From Labyrinthula sp. Ha (lineage: Eukaryota; Sar; Bigyra; Labyrinthulida; Labyrinthulaceae): a stretch of 64,000 bases of DNA. How positions within the stretch are numbered: the stretch's first letter is position 1; every line of letters starts with the position of its first letter. The notes beneath the pieces are model-generated. The model did no database searches. It saw only the letters and a list, made by a program, of their open reading frames with translations, and was not told the DNA's origin. Shown here in pieces: positions 12,160 to 23,509 of this stretch. The position numbers and the translations under genes are program-made. The stretch is from NCBI GenBank assembly GCA_015227615.1, contig JAALGZ010000015.1, positions 645,001 to 709,000 on the forward strand, given 5' to 3'.

Positions 12160-15100
12160 GTGTCTTCTTAGTTTATCTTATTAAAATGGCGATTCAATTT
12201 GCAATGACTTTTGGGCAATTCTTAGTTTGCAACACGAACCATATCATATGGGTTTTGTACTAACTGAATCGTAGTTACAACTTAGCAATTGGGTAGTATT
12301 GTCGTACTAATAGTTAGATTGGCTTCAATAAAGTTAATAATAAAAGCATGAAGGTGAAGTATACATCTTTTGGCTTTGTTAATTCTGTCTTCTGGATTTA
12401 TAAGAAACAGATGGTTAATATGCCTTGACGTTGGTATCAGTCAGCGGGAGGAAAACTTGTAACAAATAACAAAATATTAGATCTATATCACAATTAAATC
12501 AACTTGGGTTAAAAAATCTATTATCGGTAATTTGTAGTAAAAAAAAAATCAGATGTACTTGGGAGTATACTTCGATCAAAGCATCGCAATATATTTGGTT
12601 CAGACTATTCTGGGGTAAAATATTGTGAGAGGGGTTAATAATAATGATTCAGAAGTTTTTAAATTGTCGTTTTTTGTTGCTTTATATAAAGCTCTACTTA
12701 ATTCTTCCAGATATGTCTGTCATAGTTGCTGAGTTGATCATGCCTACCTATGTTGTGTTTCTTAACTTGAAGATTTAATGCACCAAAGCTAGAAACTGAA
12801 TACTGGTCAAGATATCAGTATAATAAAGTAAAAAAAAACAACCTGAAACTTTATTTTAATTCAAAGTAGGAACCCGTGGTGACTCAACGAAGTTAAGGAG
12901 TTGGAGCTTCATTTAGTTATTTTGTATGGTTTTCTGTTCTATTGACTTCCTCCTATTTGTGACGAACTCTTTGAATCCAACAGCGTAACTGATCAAACTT
13001 TTTGAATGGCTTTTAATACCACCTATTAACCACAAAAGATTATCATCGAGTTTGGTGTAAATGGCAAACAAGCGAACATAATATTTCTTATAATCTAAGC
13101 AAGAAGGCTATCCATCTTATAACTAGTAATACCTTTATACCCTAAATTCTCGTTTAACCTGATGTTTTCACTTTTTAAAGCACTTCTTTTTAAACTATTT
13201 TTATTTACATTTTTTCTTGAACGAGTATGAAAGTTGGAACTGTCAAGAGCAAGATATCTTTTCCACAAAACGACTAAATACCGAGTGTCTTAGATTTAAG
13301 ATATCCTCTGTAATTATTATACGGTTAAGAATGAAAACTAGTTGCTATGAGTACTATTAGTAAAATTTATCCATATTACTACAAATTTGTTGATGACAAT
13401 TTCAATAAGCTCTTTTTAAATTCCTTTTTATTTTTTCGGCCACTTCAATGCTTTATTGTCTGGGGAGATTTCAACAACCCTCAGGTTTCCCTTTTGCTAA
13501 GTTTCTTTGAACTATTTATCAAGTAGTATAATTTAATAATTCTGTAAGGAAACATTATTTGTTGTGCTAACTAGTTATTGATAAAAATGTGGGATTCTCT
13601 AAAGGTTGTATGTACAGTATGCTTAGCTGCATTTACTATACATATCCAAATCAGCAGACCAAAAAAGTCTCAACTAATATCTAGGAAAAAAATAAGGAGG
13701 GGTTATTTTTTAAATTTGCTAGGAAGCATGATCGAAAAAATGGAGACTTAGTAGTACAAAATTCTGCTCACATGAGCACCGTCAAGGGCTCTTGGATATG
13801 GAACTAGAAATTGAAGTACTTCATTAGCAACTAAATGGAGCTAGAAGAAACCTTTTCGCACATAATTAAAGTAAAAAGATTAAGTCAAATGTTACATTTG
13901 CCTCTTACCGTTTATACATTATTTGTGATCGACATTGCTCTAGAATATAATCTCTCCGTGATTATTGTCAGGTAGTAGAGATCATATTTAATCTATTGTT
14001 AATATGTAATTAAATTTTTGCGCATACTTTTCTCATTGATTCGTTGTGATATTTAGAAAGCTAGTTGATTTAATTTGTAATACTCAGAGCAAAACCAGAA
14101 CCGTTTCTTACTAATCAAGTTTTTTTCTCTCATAGGTAATCAGAATCAGAACAATGGACGAATAATTATTGCAAAATATTAACAAATCCAACACCTACCT
14201 TGTAACAGCACACAAAATAAGATATAACAAAATTGAAAGAGGTGAACTATAACAACATTTCATTCCAATCTCATTACTTGTGTTAAACTTTTACTAATAA
14301 GGCAGTGCGCAACCAAACCAAAACTTTAAAGAGGTAATAGCAGATTATTGAATGACATGATTTCACCTGTGAAAATCCTCTGGGCTAAAATATTAAAAAG
14401 TTCTTGTATTACGTTTTATAGTTTTAAAGTTTGATATATAAGGAAGACAACCCAAATCTTCTATTTAGAGAACAGTTTTCTAGATAGAAAAAGTTAATTA
14501 CTTGCTGCGAATAGAACATATAAGACCAATCTAAGCAAAATGATGTGCCTACTCATGAGTAGATCAGCCAGAAAATATGACTAACAATATCTGAATTTAT
14601 AGATGGCGAGAAACTGATCGCATCATTCGCGATATTCCTTAACGATTCTTGGAAATTTAGAATAATAAGAGTAATATGAAGTGATTTGTGTAGGGAAGTT
14701 TGATATAATTCGTCGTCATTTATAAAAACCGAAACTCAGCTATAGTACCTGAAACTCGCCAAGACAGCAGAGTCACTAATATTATAACAAAAGAATAAGG
14801 AGTAGAACAGGTTTCATTCTAGGATACCTTCAGGTCAGATGGTAATGATACCATGCCCTTTAACCAGGAAAAAAATGTTAGATTCATCATACAAAGCCAG
14901 GGGAAAGAAAGGTACTAGTTACATATCAATAATACTTCGGATAGAGAAAGAAGAGTCGTTTTATCGACTAATGGATCAAGAAATCAAGAAAAAGTTTCAA
15001 TGAAAAATATACTTGTAAAGAGGGTTTTGACTGATACAAATTTGGTGGCACATTAAGCCATTCAAAAATAAAAAAGTTATTCTTGGTTTAAAACATAAAT

Positions 15101-17700
15101 AAGTAATCTCTTAGTTGAACTTGAATTAGCAATTATGAATCCCGGATGGAAAACATTGCCTAATAAATAAAGGAATAGGTGCCCTAGTTTTCACCAATTC
15201 TCTAAAGCCCCATCGCTACCTAGTAAGATTCTTAACAGAAACTATAAGACTGCATGTTCATGAGCCCTGAAAATCGAATATATAGCTCTTAAAACTCATG
15301 CAAAGAGCAAACTATTGCACATCGGTAAAAAAACCCAGATAAACCCACATAGAACTTAAAATAAAGCTATTTTTCTCAGTTATCTTCTAAAATCCAAATA
15401 AAGCAGTTGTAACAATTACCTGCTAATGTTCTGAGGTATTTTTTACTGATTAGATTTTTTAGAATAAGAATTGCCAGATACATTAGTCTGTTACTTATTT
15501 GACTCATCAAACGTGTTTTCATTTCTCTCGAGATTGTTCTTACTATCAAAGTTCGAACCAGAAAATGGTTTATGGGTCCTTTATCTCAGCTTTTTACACA
15601 AAATACTCGAGAATCAAATAAATTTAACCAACTAGAGCTAACCCTGGATGCCATTTGAAAGTCCTCATAGCTTCGGGCAGCAATCGGATATTCGAGGAAG
15701 AGTTAACTTAATTTGAATATATGTGCTAAGAGAGTGCGTGTTTCGGTTATAAGCTTATTAGCACCAGGTAAGACATTTACCGATGTTCTGCTCATTAAGC
15801 AACAAGAATCACATTATAGCTATCAAATAATAAATCTCGGGCGACATGATCTTAACAATCTATATTTCTACTAGAATTCATTGTGAAAACTACTATCATC
15901 TAAGCAGTTATCGGAAATAAAACAAAAAAAATAAGAATCTGCAGCATTAGAAGCTCTAAGATTTAGTCCAAAGAGGGGAATTTTATAGCTTCTGCTTCTT
16001 TGCAACAGATTAGTCTTGTGTCGTTGCTTTCATGTAGATTCCTTAGAATCTCAGTTTTGGCTAACCTCGTGATAGTAAGTTCTACAAGATGTTCAAGATC
16101 CTATCTCCCAAGCTTTCAGTAAATGGGTACAAAAATCCTCTTCTTCGGTAAAAAATATATAGCCTGTATCTTTCAGAGTATATACACAGAGACACCATAA
16201 TTTCTATTTCTGCTTCAATATGCCGATTCAGAAACTTTGGTAACTTGGCTAACTGTTTTTTTGCCTAGAAGATTCTACTCTTCATTCCTTCAATACACCT
16301 TGCTTGAAGTGATAAGCCAATGTGAATAATAATACTTAACTAGCGGAAACATATCATGTTCAAAATGATTTCAACTGTATGATTTTCCTTGATTCTTAAA
16401 AGAACTGATACCCGTGCGTCTATCCTAGAACTTATGCAGGAAAATATCCCATGTGATGGAAGCAACACGTAATTTTATTATAAGGCATTCAACGGCTAGC
16501 CCATAAGAATAAATTTTTAAGTTTATTTTTGATATTCTAAGATCCTTATCATTTAAATTAGACATTTATACTCCACGCTTGCTTCCAGAAAAAGCGTGAT
16601 CCAGTAAATCACCCATACTTTCATGTTCCTAGAAACTGTGAAAACAAGAACCAGCCCTAGACTCATCCTCCACGCTGTAAATTTTAAGAGTCTTTTCTTG
16701 ATCTTTGTTTATTCTTCTTTGGCCTTTGGTTCGAACAAGCAATATTGTACTAACATTCAATTTGCCTTTAATATCTTACATTTCTTAACTGAACTTGGGT
16801 TGGGTAAAGAGTTAACGTAATTCTTTCTATTTTGCAAGACTTATTACTTTTCATTCAGCCTAATTTTTCATTAAAAATATTCCTGCTACTGTGTATGCAC
16901 AAAATTCTCCGTTTTTTCGCGAAAATGACAAAATTAGTACCATGTGCTACTTCTGTTCTTACTCACAATGTTTTCTTAGGAGGAATAATCTAGCTAGCCT
17001 GTTTAACTCAAGGGCGCTATCTGCAAAACAAAAGTGCAAAATTTAGAGCTCCTTTCGCTTTAAACGAAGATCACTTCCATTATATTTAACCATGTATGGC
17101 TTGATGAACGTAACTCTTGAGAATCAAACCGTTTAGAGAAGGTTAAACTAAGAAAAATGAAATAATGATATGCCAGTGACTTTGACTAAGGTACTTGATA
17201 CATTGCCTTCTTGAGAATGACCGTTTAAAACAAGTAGAAGAAAATTAGCTAGATAATCTTATTTGCAATATGTAAAGAACAAAAAGTAACAAGAATCGAC
17301 TGTCTTCAGTTTATGGATTCCATCCTCCTTTACTAGTAAGCAATTAATATTTGCCTTACCATGGTTAGTGTTTCTATTATAAGTCTTCGTGTATTCTTCT
17401 TGTTGACTAGTTGAAAATGTGTGGTCAAACTATGCGATTAATACCCAGAAATAAGCTCTTGAAGTTACACTTATGAGTCATTCACGACTGTTCATTGTAG
17501 CTCCTATAATTGTTTCATTTAAGGCTATCATCCACAGTTCATTTTCCTGTTATATAATTCAACTATTGTCTTAATAGAGGTTTTTTACTCTTGATCATAT
17601 TTAATTCCTCAAAGTTCAAAAATTTCATACGTGGATTGGTATACCGACTTGAAGCTTTATTGTCAAGGGCTAAGAATATGGTTTCTTTTCATGCCTCGCT
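12160..17700. other. gene-free stretch
   Basis: 5.5 kb without a supported gene. Open frames are short and look random; no repeat, RNA gene or decayed protein was recognised. Confidence 0.5.
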
Positions 17701-17710
17701 TCATGATATG

Positions 17711-18554
17711 TAACGGTAAATTTCCGATAAGAGCGAGTACCGTTATTACTGTTAAGCAAGATCACGATTTATCTCTAATAAGAATTAACGGAACATTAAC
17801 GGGAATTACCGCAGCTAACGGTATGTTCGAGTATTCTAGGAGATTCACCAAACTCGAAGTTTTCTATTCCTACTTAAAGCCAAAACCAAACAATTCCAAC
17901 CAAAATGTAACCAAAAGATTTTTTAATGAGAAAAATAGTTTCACCAACAAGGATATCCGAAGGCTTTAACCATTGAAGAAGGAAGCTTTACCCACAAAAA
18001 CTTCACATCTGATTACTTGCCACTTATCAGAGTCTTTACATACCTGTGCAGAACGGGCATTGTTCTTATTTGTGGGCAGAAAGCTATTTATTGTCTCTAG
18101 TCTAAAATAATATATATTAAAAATAAAGAGAAGACATATTATCAGGGCATGATTTTTTATTAGATATCAAATACGGAAAATTTTTTGTAACCCTAGAATT
18201 ATTGTACTTTCCGCTTTAACCGTTAATTTCATGATCCGTTAAGGATTTCTAAACGGTGTTAACGGTAATTGAGACTTGGAAAATTTATATCACGATAGTT
18301 ACCGTTAAGCAGAATAAGAAACCCAAGTCAAAAATAAACGGTAGCGCTTAAAATTACAGTCGATCATATTGGAGTTTATGTCTCGGTAATGAGTTATTGT
18401 TAAATACCAGTTTGCTATTTCAATTAAAGTCATATCAACTATATTTACCAAATAATTTCTACCATTAGATTATCGATAAGATTGGTTTCATTACCAATAG
18501 CTATCACCAGGAGCTCAGATACTTTCCCAAGAATAATCTTCGGTATCTTAACGG
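17711..18554. promoter_or_regulatory. cluster of ten TAACGG/CCGTTA hexamers
   Basis: TAACGG or its complement occurs at 17711, 17740, 17786, 17797, 17816, 18220, 18236, 18260, 18302 and 18549; about 0.3 copies would be expected in this length. TAACGG fits the YAACNG core bound by MYB R2R3/R1R2R3 proteins, and AACGG is the core of the plant G2/M element (MSA). The cluster ends about 100 bp before the gene at 18653, which makes it that gene's likely control region. A 112-codon open frame at 17631-17969 overlaps it and is probably not a gene. Confidence 0.5.
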
Positions 18555-18652
18555 TTAGAGTTCGGTATTAGACACATGTTCCCAGGTACATTGCCCAAAA
18601 GAAATTTGTATTTTTCATCCGTTTACAACTAAAACGAAAAGAGAAACAAGAA

Positions 18653-19942
18653 ATGGAAGTGCTGAAAAGTAAACATGGTAAATGGTTAAATGAGCTCATT
18701 GAATTTGATCAAAAATCAGATGTTGATAATGCACCGAGGAAGTGTTCCAAGTTTGAGAAGGTAAAACGACGGTTCGGTAGTGATAGTAACTTATTGACCA
18801 AGGCAAGCCTCCATAGTACCAGTTCTACTTCTTCGAAGAATGGAAAGTGGAGGTTACCTAAAAAGATAATCAGTAGGAAAAAAAGTCGAGAAACACTTCT
18901 ATCTCGTAATTTTTCTTCGGAAACGTCACTCTCCGTTTTGTCGCATACTACCAGAGCCATGGAACCCAATTTGTCCTTCCAGGGGCAAGGGAAAGTTGTT
19001 TTTGACCGAAATTATATCAGGCACTCAGAGCTGATTCAAGAAGAAACGCTTTCTTCCATAAAAATGTATCAAGTATCTAAAAAGAGATATGAGAGCTGGA
19101 TTGTAAGAAAATTCTTTAACTATGCACTTCCACGAGCGAAGACAAACTTGGAAGATCATTTGCTTAGAGAGGTATACAATATGTCATCACGAGGTGAAAC
19201 TATTCTTAAACAATTGAATCATCGAGATCAAAAAATAAATTTCGGATTAAATCTCGATACATCTTCCCGCAAGGTTCTTTTTCAAAGCTTTGCTCTGGCT
19301 GTCAACGCGGTGAACCTACAACTTGTGCATCTCTTATTATCTAAACAAACCAAGAGAAGAGTAAAAAATCAAGCAGATGGTGCTCTTTCATGCAATAAGC
19401 TTGATGAGAAGCTTTTGGCTTTGGAGAATATGCAAACAATGGCGTTTACTCGAATGTATTATTTTACGCTCAAAACGCTGACTGAGATTCTTCGGTGTTC
19501 AGGCGCGGAAGATTTGCCAAGTTTCACCTCGCAGGTTGAGTCTTTAATTTTCAAAATTTTGGATCATTGTGTAAAACCTGAAGTATTTTTTGAATATCTT
19601 TCTGGTTTCGAAGCCCTTGGTGAGTGGTTTGGGCTCAGAGATAAAAACTGGTCTTTTCACCAATTCAAATTGTACTTTCCCATGATTATTATGACTATTA
19701 AAGGAATTATCTCCACTATTATAAGGAAAGTGTTTTCTGTAGCCCAAGGACTCTTTAGTTCCGTGCAAAGAATGCTCAATTTGCAGCATTCTGGGTTGAC
19801 GTTTTCACTCGATGACACAGATAAAATGAATCTTGAAAAGTTAAAAGACTTTTGGCTTGCTGGGGATAAAGGCTTTGTACAATTTGTATCAACTTCCTCA
19901 GAACGTATATTTAAACTACTGCAGGTTCTTGTTAGCTCTTGA
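18653..19942 (+). CDS. unknown protein, 429 residues
   Basis: An intronless frame whose length makes chance unlikely in this A+T-rich DNA. I do not recognise it. The first 110 residues are polar and rich in Lys, Arg and Ser (several KKIISRKKSRE-like basic patches), typical of a disordered or nucleic-acid-binding region. From about 130 on it looks folded and largely helical, with hydrophobic segments near 205-230 and 340-370, too amphipathic to be clear membrane spans. The end (EKLKDFWLAGDKGFVQFV) is also helical. It lies directly downstream of the TAACGG cluster, which suggests regulated, perhaps cell-cycle-linked, expression (inference). Its stop is 27 bp from that of the convergent KEA-type antiporter. 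Confidence 0.75.
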   Translation: MEVLKSKHGKWLNELIEFDQKSDVDNAPRKCSKFEKVKRRFGSDSNLLTKASLHSTSSTSSKNGKWRLPKKIISRKKSRETLLSRNFSSETSLSVLSHTTRAMEPNLSFQGQGKVVFDRNYIRHSELIQEETLSSIKMYQVSKKRYESWIVRKFFNYALPRAKTNLEDHLLREVYNMSSRGETILKQLNHRDQKINFGLNLDTSSRKVLFQSFALAVNAVNLQLVHLLLSKQTKRRVKNQADGALSCNKLDEKLLALENMQTMAFTRMYYFTLKTLTEILRCSGAEDLPSFTSQVESLIFKILDHCVKPEVFFEYLSGFEALGEWFGLRDKNWSFHQFKLYFPMIIMTIKGIISTIIRKVFSVAQGLFSSVQRMLNLQHSGLTFSLDDTDKMNLEKLKDFWLAGDKGFVQFVSTSSERIFKLLQVLVSS

Positions 19943-19969
19943 ACAAGATATTTATTTCTAGGTTACAAG

Positions 19970-21955
19970 TTAGGAATTTTGTTTTAACATAAGTGGTAAA
20001 GAGTGAAAATTTTTGCGTGGCCTCATTACTGATGCTAATGGATTCATGAGGAGACTAAGGAAAGGGGATGCAACAAGAGAAATTATAGTTGAAGCCAAGA
20101 ATAGAAGGTACATTCTTCTAGGTAGCAACCCATTACCTTGAAGCTTCGAGGTAAAAAGTAAGCTGAATTCACCAATGTGCGTTAGGAATAAAGCCGTAAT
20201 CGCAGAATTTCTCCAGTCAAAACCAAACATTCTCACTGTAAGAATCAAGGCTAAGAACTTGGAGACCAATATTGACAGCAACACAATGCTGATATCGGCT
20301 ATATTCATCCACAGGAACGAGAGGTTGATTGTCATCCCAATTCCTGCAAAAACTAGAGATGCAAATATAGTCCTCAAAGGTTTGATCTGAGCACTAAGGC
20401 TATCCAAGTTAATATTTGTACTAGACAGAATAAGGCCTGTTAGAAAGCACCCAAGATCGATTCCGATTCCAACAAACTCAGTGGTAAGTGCCATGGCCAT
20501 AGCAAAGGCTACTGTAATTAGCAGCTCCAAATCTGAATTCTTTACCAAACCTTTCGCTATTTGATGATCGGTTTTAAATACACCCTTCAAGAATTGAACA
20601 AACAAAACCCAGCTTACTCCAAGTATACCTAATCCAAAAAATCCAGTCTTGCATATTTTAACAAAAGAATCAGAAAATGAGAATTCTATCATATCAGAGT
20701 TTTGTTTCAAGGCTATCGGCAGCGCAATGAAAAATCCGGTTGTAATGCTTTGAAGAGTCAGAAGTTTTACTGTCAACTCAGAGGCGATGTATTTTTGTCG
20801 GCTCAAATTTATCTTATGCGCAAATCCTACTGACAAACTACCAAAACTTGCGCTTAAACCAATCAACCAAGCTCCTAGAGAATCCATATCAGCTCTTAGA
20901 AAAAACAAAACACACACTTGAACTAGCAACGATACTGTTAGAATGTTACACGCAAGTAGACAGCACAACTTTGCAAAAGAAATGATCTTTGCTCCTGGTC
21001 TTTCCCTCTCACCAATTACATTCTGCCTAAATCCGAGCCCGTGCTGCAACAGAAAGAAGACTGACCCAAATTCAGCAAGCGTGTCAACTTCAACCACATT
21101 CTTAACCCGTAGTGCTCCGAAAAACGGACTAGATGGTCCTACGAAGATTCCGCCTATTATATAACCGACAATATAGGGAACCCGTTCATCGACTAATTTG
21201 ACAAGGATTCCTCCTACAGTAGCCGCCAAGAGCAGCAAGACAATATCAGTGAGTAGTTGAAAGTCGAGCGAAACAATTGCTGGGTCTTGGATCAAGTGAG
21301 CCTCATGACTTTCAATAGCATCTAAACTTGTGAGAAGTCTTTCATAGTCTACAGTACTTAGCTTTGAAGTATTCTTCTTATTTGGATTGGATACAAGTTG
21401 TCCAGTTTCATAGTTTATGTGGTTCTCATGAAAATTGGTAAGAGAGAGAATTGCGCTCTCTAGTTGTTGAACTGTTTCTTGATTTTTTTGCAGGTTTAGA
21501 AGTTCAGTTTCCATATTTTCAGTTTGTTTCTTTGTTTTAACAAGAGATCCTTTTGTACTTTCTAATAAAGAAATCAGAGTCGAAACATTGAACTTAAACG
21601 AGTCTATCATCTTGTGTTGTTCCAAGTCTTCTGCCTTTAAATCCTCTATAACTTTTCGTAAGTACAATATTTCCTTCTTAGGCTTCTTAAACTTTTTATT
21701 TATTTCATCTGAAGCACCGAGTTTTCTATGCTTTTTAAATGAACCAACTTTCACTTTCTTTGTTTGTTGCTTTTGTGCTCCAGGGACATTTGGTGTCGAT
21801 GTAATCAGGTGGTGTGATACAGGTTTTTTCTGTTGTCCTCGGAAAACCGAATTTAAATGGCGAGAAGAAGCCAAGCCAAATGATTCTTGAAGAAGAACCA
21901 ATACTACAATCAAGACAAAGAGTATCTTTTCTTTTTCCAACCGTATCTTCGTCAT
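19970..21955 (-). CDS. KEA/TMCO3-type cation:proton antiporter (CPA2 family)
   Basis: 661 residues, no intron. A hydrophobic signal or anchor segment (11-28) is followed by a basic linker and a long coiled coil (about 88-180). Then comes a CPA2 antiporter domain of about 12 membrane spans (about 230-650). It opens with the family's LTDIVLLLLAATVGGILV, VPYIVGYIIGGIFVGP and EFGSVFFLLQHGLGF. The later EFVGIGIDLGCFLTGLILS and FLTHIGEFSLLF helices are also typical. Signal peptide, coiled coil and antiporter in this order match animal TMCO3 and plant KEA4-6, which exchange K+ for H+ in the secretory pathway. No C-terminal RCK/TrkA domain is present. The gene is divergent from phosphatidylserine decarboxylase, 151 bp between starts. 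Confidence 0.88.
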   Translation of the reverse strand: MTKIRLEKEKILFVLIVVLVLLQESFGLASSRHLNSVFRGQQKKPVSHHLITSTPNVPGAQKQQTKKVKVGSFKKHRKLGASDEINKKFKKPKKEILYLRKVIEDLKAEDLEQHKMIDSFKFNVSTLISLLESTKGSLVKTKKQTENMETELLNLQKNQETVQQLESAILSLTNFHENHINYETGQLVSNPNKKNTSKLSTVDYERLLTSLDAIESHEAHLIQDPAIVSLDFQLLTDIVLLLLAATVGGILVKLVDERVPYIVGYIIGGIFVGPSSPFFGALRVKNVVEVDTLAEFGSVFFLLQHGLGFRQNVIGERERPGAKIISFAKLCCLLACNILTVSLLVQVCVLFFLRADMDSLGAWLIGLSASFGSLSVGFAHKINLSRQKYIASELTVKLLTLQSITTGFFIALPIALKQNSDMIEFSFSDSFVKICKTGFFGLGILGVSWVLFVQFLKGVFKTDHQIAKGLVKNSDLELLITVAFAMAMALTTEFVGIGIDLGCFLTGLILSSTNINLDSLSAQIKPLRTIFASLVFAGIGMTINLSFLWMNIADISIVLLSILVSKFLALILTVRMFGFDWRNSAITALFLTHIGEFSLLFTSKLQGNGLLPRRMYLLFLASTIISLVASPFLSLLMNPLASVMRPRKNFHSLPLMLKQNS

Positions 21956-21964
21956 GAATACTTT

Positions 21965-21972
21965 CGAAATGC
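21965..21972 (-). promoter_or_regulatory. initiator-like GCATTTCG of the antiporter gene
   Basis: On the coding strand GCATTTCG begins 17 nt before the ATG at 21955. It resembles GCATATCG before MogA and is a weaker variant of RCATTAC. Confidence 0.2.
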
Positions 21973-22042
21973 TCTACAATATTTTGGGGAATTCGGAAAA
22001 TTAAGTGGTATAATATCTAACGATAGAAAGTGATACAATATA

Positions 22043-22048
22043 CATTAC
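22043..22048 (+). promoter_or_regulatory. CATTAC motif before phosphatidylserine decarboxylase
   Basis: ACATTACA, 64 nt before the ATG at 22107. It is the most distant member of the group and deviates at the last base. Confidence 0.25.
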
Positions 22049-22106
22049 ATGTTTCTCTACTAACGATAAGTATCGGAGAGCCCATACTTCAAAAAAAGTA
22101 AAGCAA

Positions 22107-23120
22107 ATGTTGAACCTGAAATATAAGTGGAGAAGCGTTTGCAGTCGACACACTTGTCAATATCAAAGAAGATTTAACTCTACAAAAGCTAAGAATGAAA
22201 ACAGTGAATCTTGGATAAATTACGCTCTTCCAGCATCGGTTGGTACCATTTGTTTGGGTGCAATCTTTACCAGACGAAAGTTGCACGAAGCCAACCTAAA
22301 CTTGAGCAATGTTTTCTCTTTTGGAGTTGGTAAACTTGTCGAAAAAGAAATACAATCTAAGTCTTTTCGCAATATAATATTCAGAAACTATGCGAGAATA
22401 TTCAATGTGAATTTAGATGAAGTTGAAAAACCTCTTGATGAATATCCCTCACTTCAAGCATTTTTTTCCAGACGGCTGAGACAAGGTGTAAGACCTATTT
22501 GTTCAACCAGCAAGTTAGTATCTCCAGTTGATGCCACAATAATTGATTTAGGTAATCTTGATCAACGAAATATGGCCGAAAAAAACCTGTCTGTTTTTCA
22601 GAAAATTAAACGGCAAAATTTCTCTCTTGAAGATTTAATTGGTCCGTTAGATGAGAAATTTGGAAAAGATTTGAATCTTAAATATATTGTGATGTATTTG
22701 AGTCCTGGAGATTATCATCACTTTCACTCACCTGGAAACTTCAAGGTGAACGAGAAAAGATATTTTCCTGGAGCCTTGTATCCTTTGGGTGGTATTCTTA
22801 AGAAGTTAATGTCAGTGATATGTGCCAAAAATGAAAGATATGCTTTACTTGGATCCTTAGATAATAAGTTTATGGCTATGACTGCTGTTGGAGCACTTAA
22901 TGTGGGTTCTATCATGCTTAAAAGAGAATTAAGTGTAATTTATGCAGGTTTTCGGGAACAGTACAAATATAAGTATGCAGAGGGAATACATTTTGAGAAA
23001 GGGGAGCACCTAGGAGGTTTCAGGTTTGGCTCGACCATAATTTTGTTATTTGAAGCAGAGGATGACTTCAAGTTTACAGTTAGTAGAGGAGACTTTATAA
23101 AGATGGGTGAACCCTTGTAG
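22107..23120 (+). CDS. PSD1: phosphatidylserine decarboxylase, mitochondrial type
   Basis: 337 residues, no intron. It makes phosphatidylethanolamine from phosphatidylserine. The N-terminus is basic and free of acidic residues for 25 residues, then has one hydrophobic span (about 39-55), as expected for an inner-membrane anchored mitochondrial enzyme. The charge-relay residues are present: Asp142 in SPVDATI and the histidine cluster GDYHHFHSP (201-209). The self-cleavage site is FGST (307-310), with Ser309 expected to become the pyruvoyl group; most family members have LGST, and Phe for Leu is a mild variation. The start is the first in-frame ATG. Confidence 0.95.
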   Translation: MLNLKYKWRSVCSRHTCQYQRRFNSTKAKNENSESWINYALPASVGTICLGAIFTRRKLHEANLNLSNVFSFGVGKLVEKEIQSKSFRNIIFRNYARIFNVNLDEVEKPLDEYPSLQAFFSRRLRQGVRPICSTSKLVSPVDATIIDLGNLDQRNMAEKNLSVFQKIKRQNFSLEDLIGPLDEKFGKDLNLKYIVMYLSPGDYHHFHSPGNFKVNEKRYFPGALYPLGGILKKLMSVICAKNERYALLGSLDNKFMAMTAVGALNVGSIMLKRELSVIYAGFREQYKYKYAEGIHFEKGEHLGGFRFGSTIILLFEAEDDFKFTVSRGDFIKMGEPL

Positions 23121-23509
23121 GCGGGTACATAAGCTTCTCCCTTCATAAGAAGTTTCTCTCTAGCTGTGATCTAATATACAAAATCAGAACCTTCCCTTGA
23201 ATAAACATTCACTTTTTTAGAATAGGAAGAAGTGCTCTGCGCGATTTTCAATTATCACCCTGAACGCAGCACACAAGCCACTTGGCTTAGGGGGGGAATC
23301 TTTTCGAATTTTTTCATTTTCTGTGCTCTTTGGAAGCTCTCGAGGTGAAACTTTGAAGTGCGTGCGTCTATAAAGGCACTGCTACACAAACAGCTGCTAC
23401 GAGCAGTCCGCTTTCGCTGACTCTTTGCTAGGAGTTCCCGAATCCCGCCAAATTCTCCCTGTCCCTCACAGTCTGAAACCTGTTGCTTATATTAGTATTG
23501 TGAATAATT
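23121..23509. promoter_or_regulatory. G+C-richer spacer with an E2F-like site
   Basis: This 390-bp spacer is clearly richer in G and C than the DNA around it and contains a run of seven G near 23290. CCCGCCAAA at 23444-23452 is the complement of TTTGGCGGG, a perfect E2F/DP consensus. It lies about 60 bp before the start of the gene at 23510. Confidence 0.3.

Noticed and set aside
17631-17969. 112-codon open frame on the plus strand
   Set aside because: It overlaps the TAACGG cluster, has an odd composition and no recognisable fold; the openness is probably incidental.
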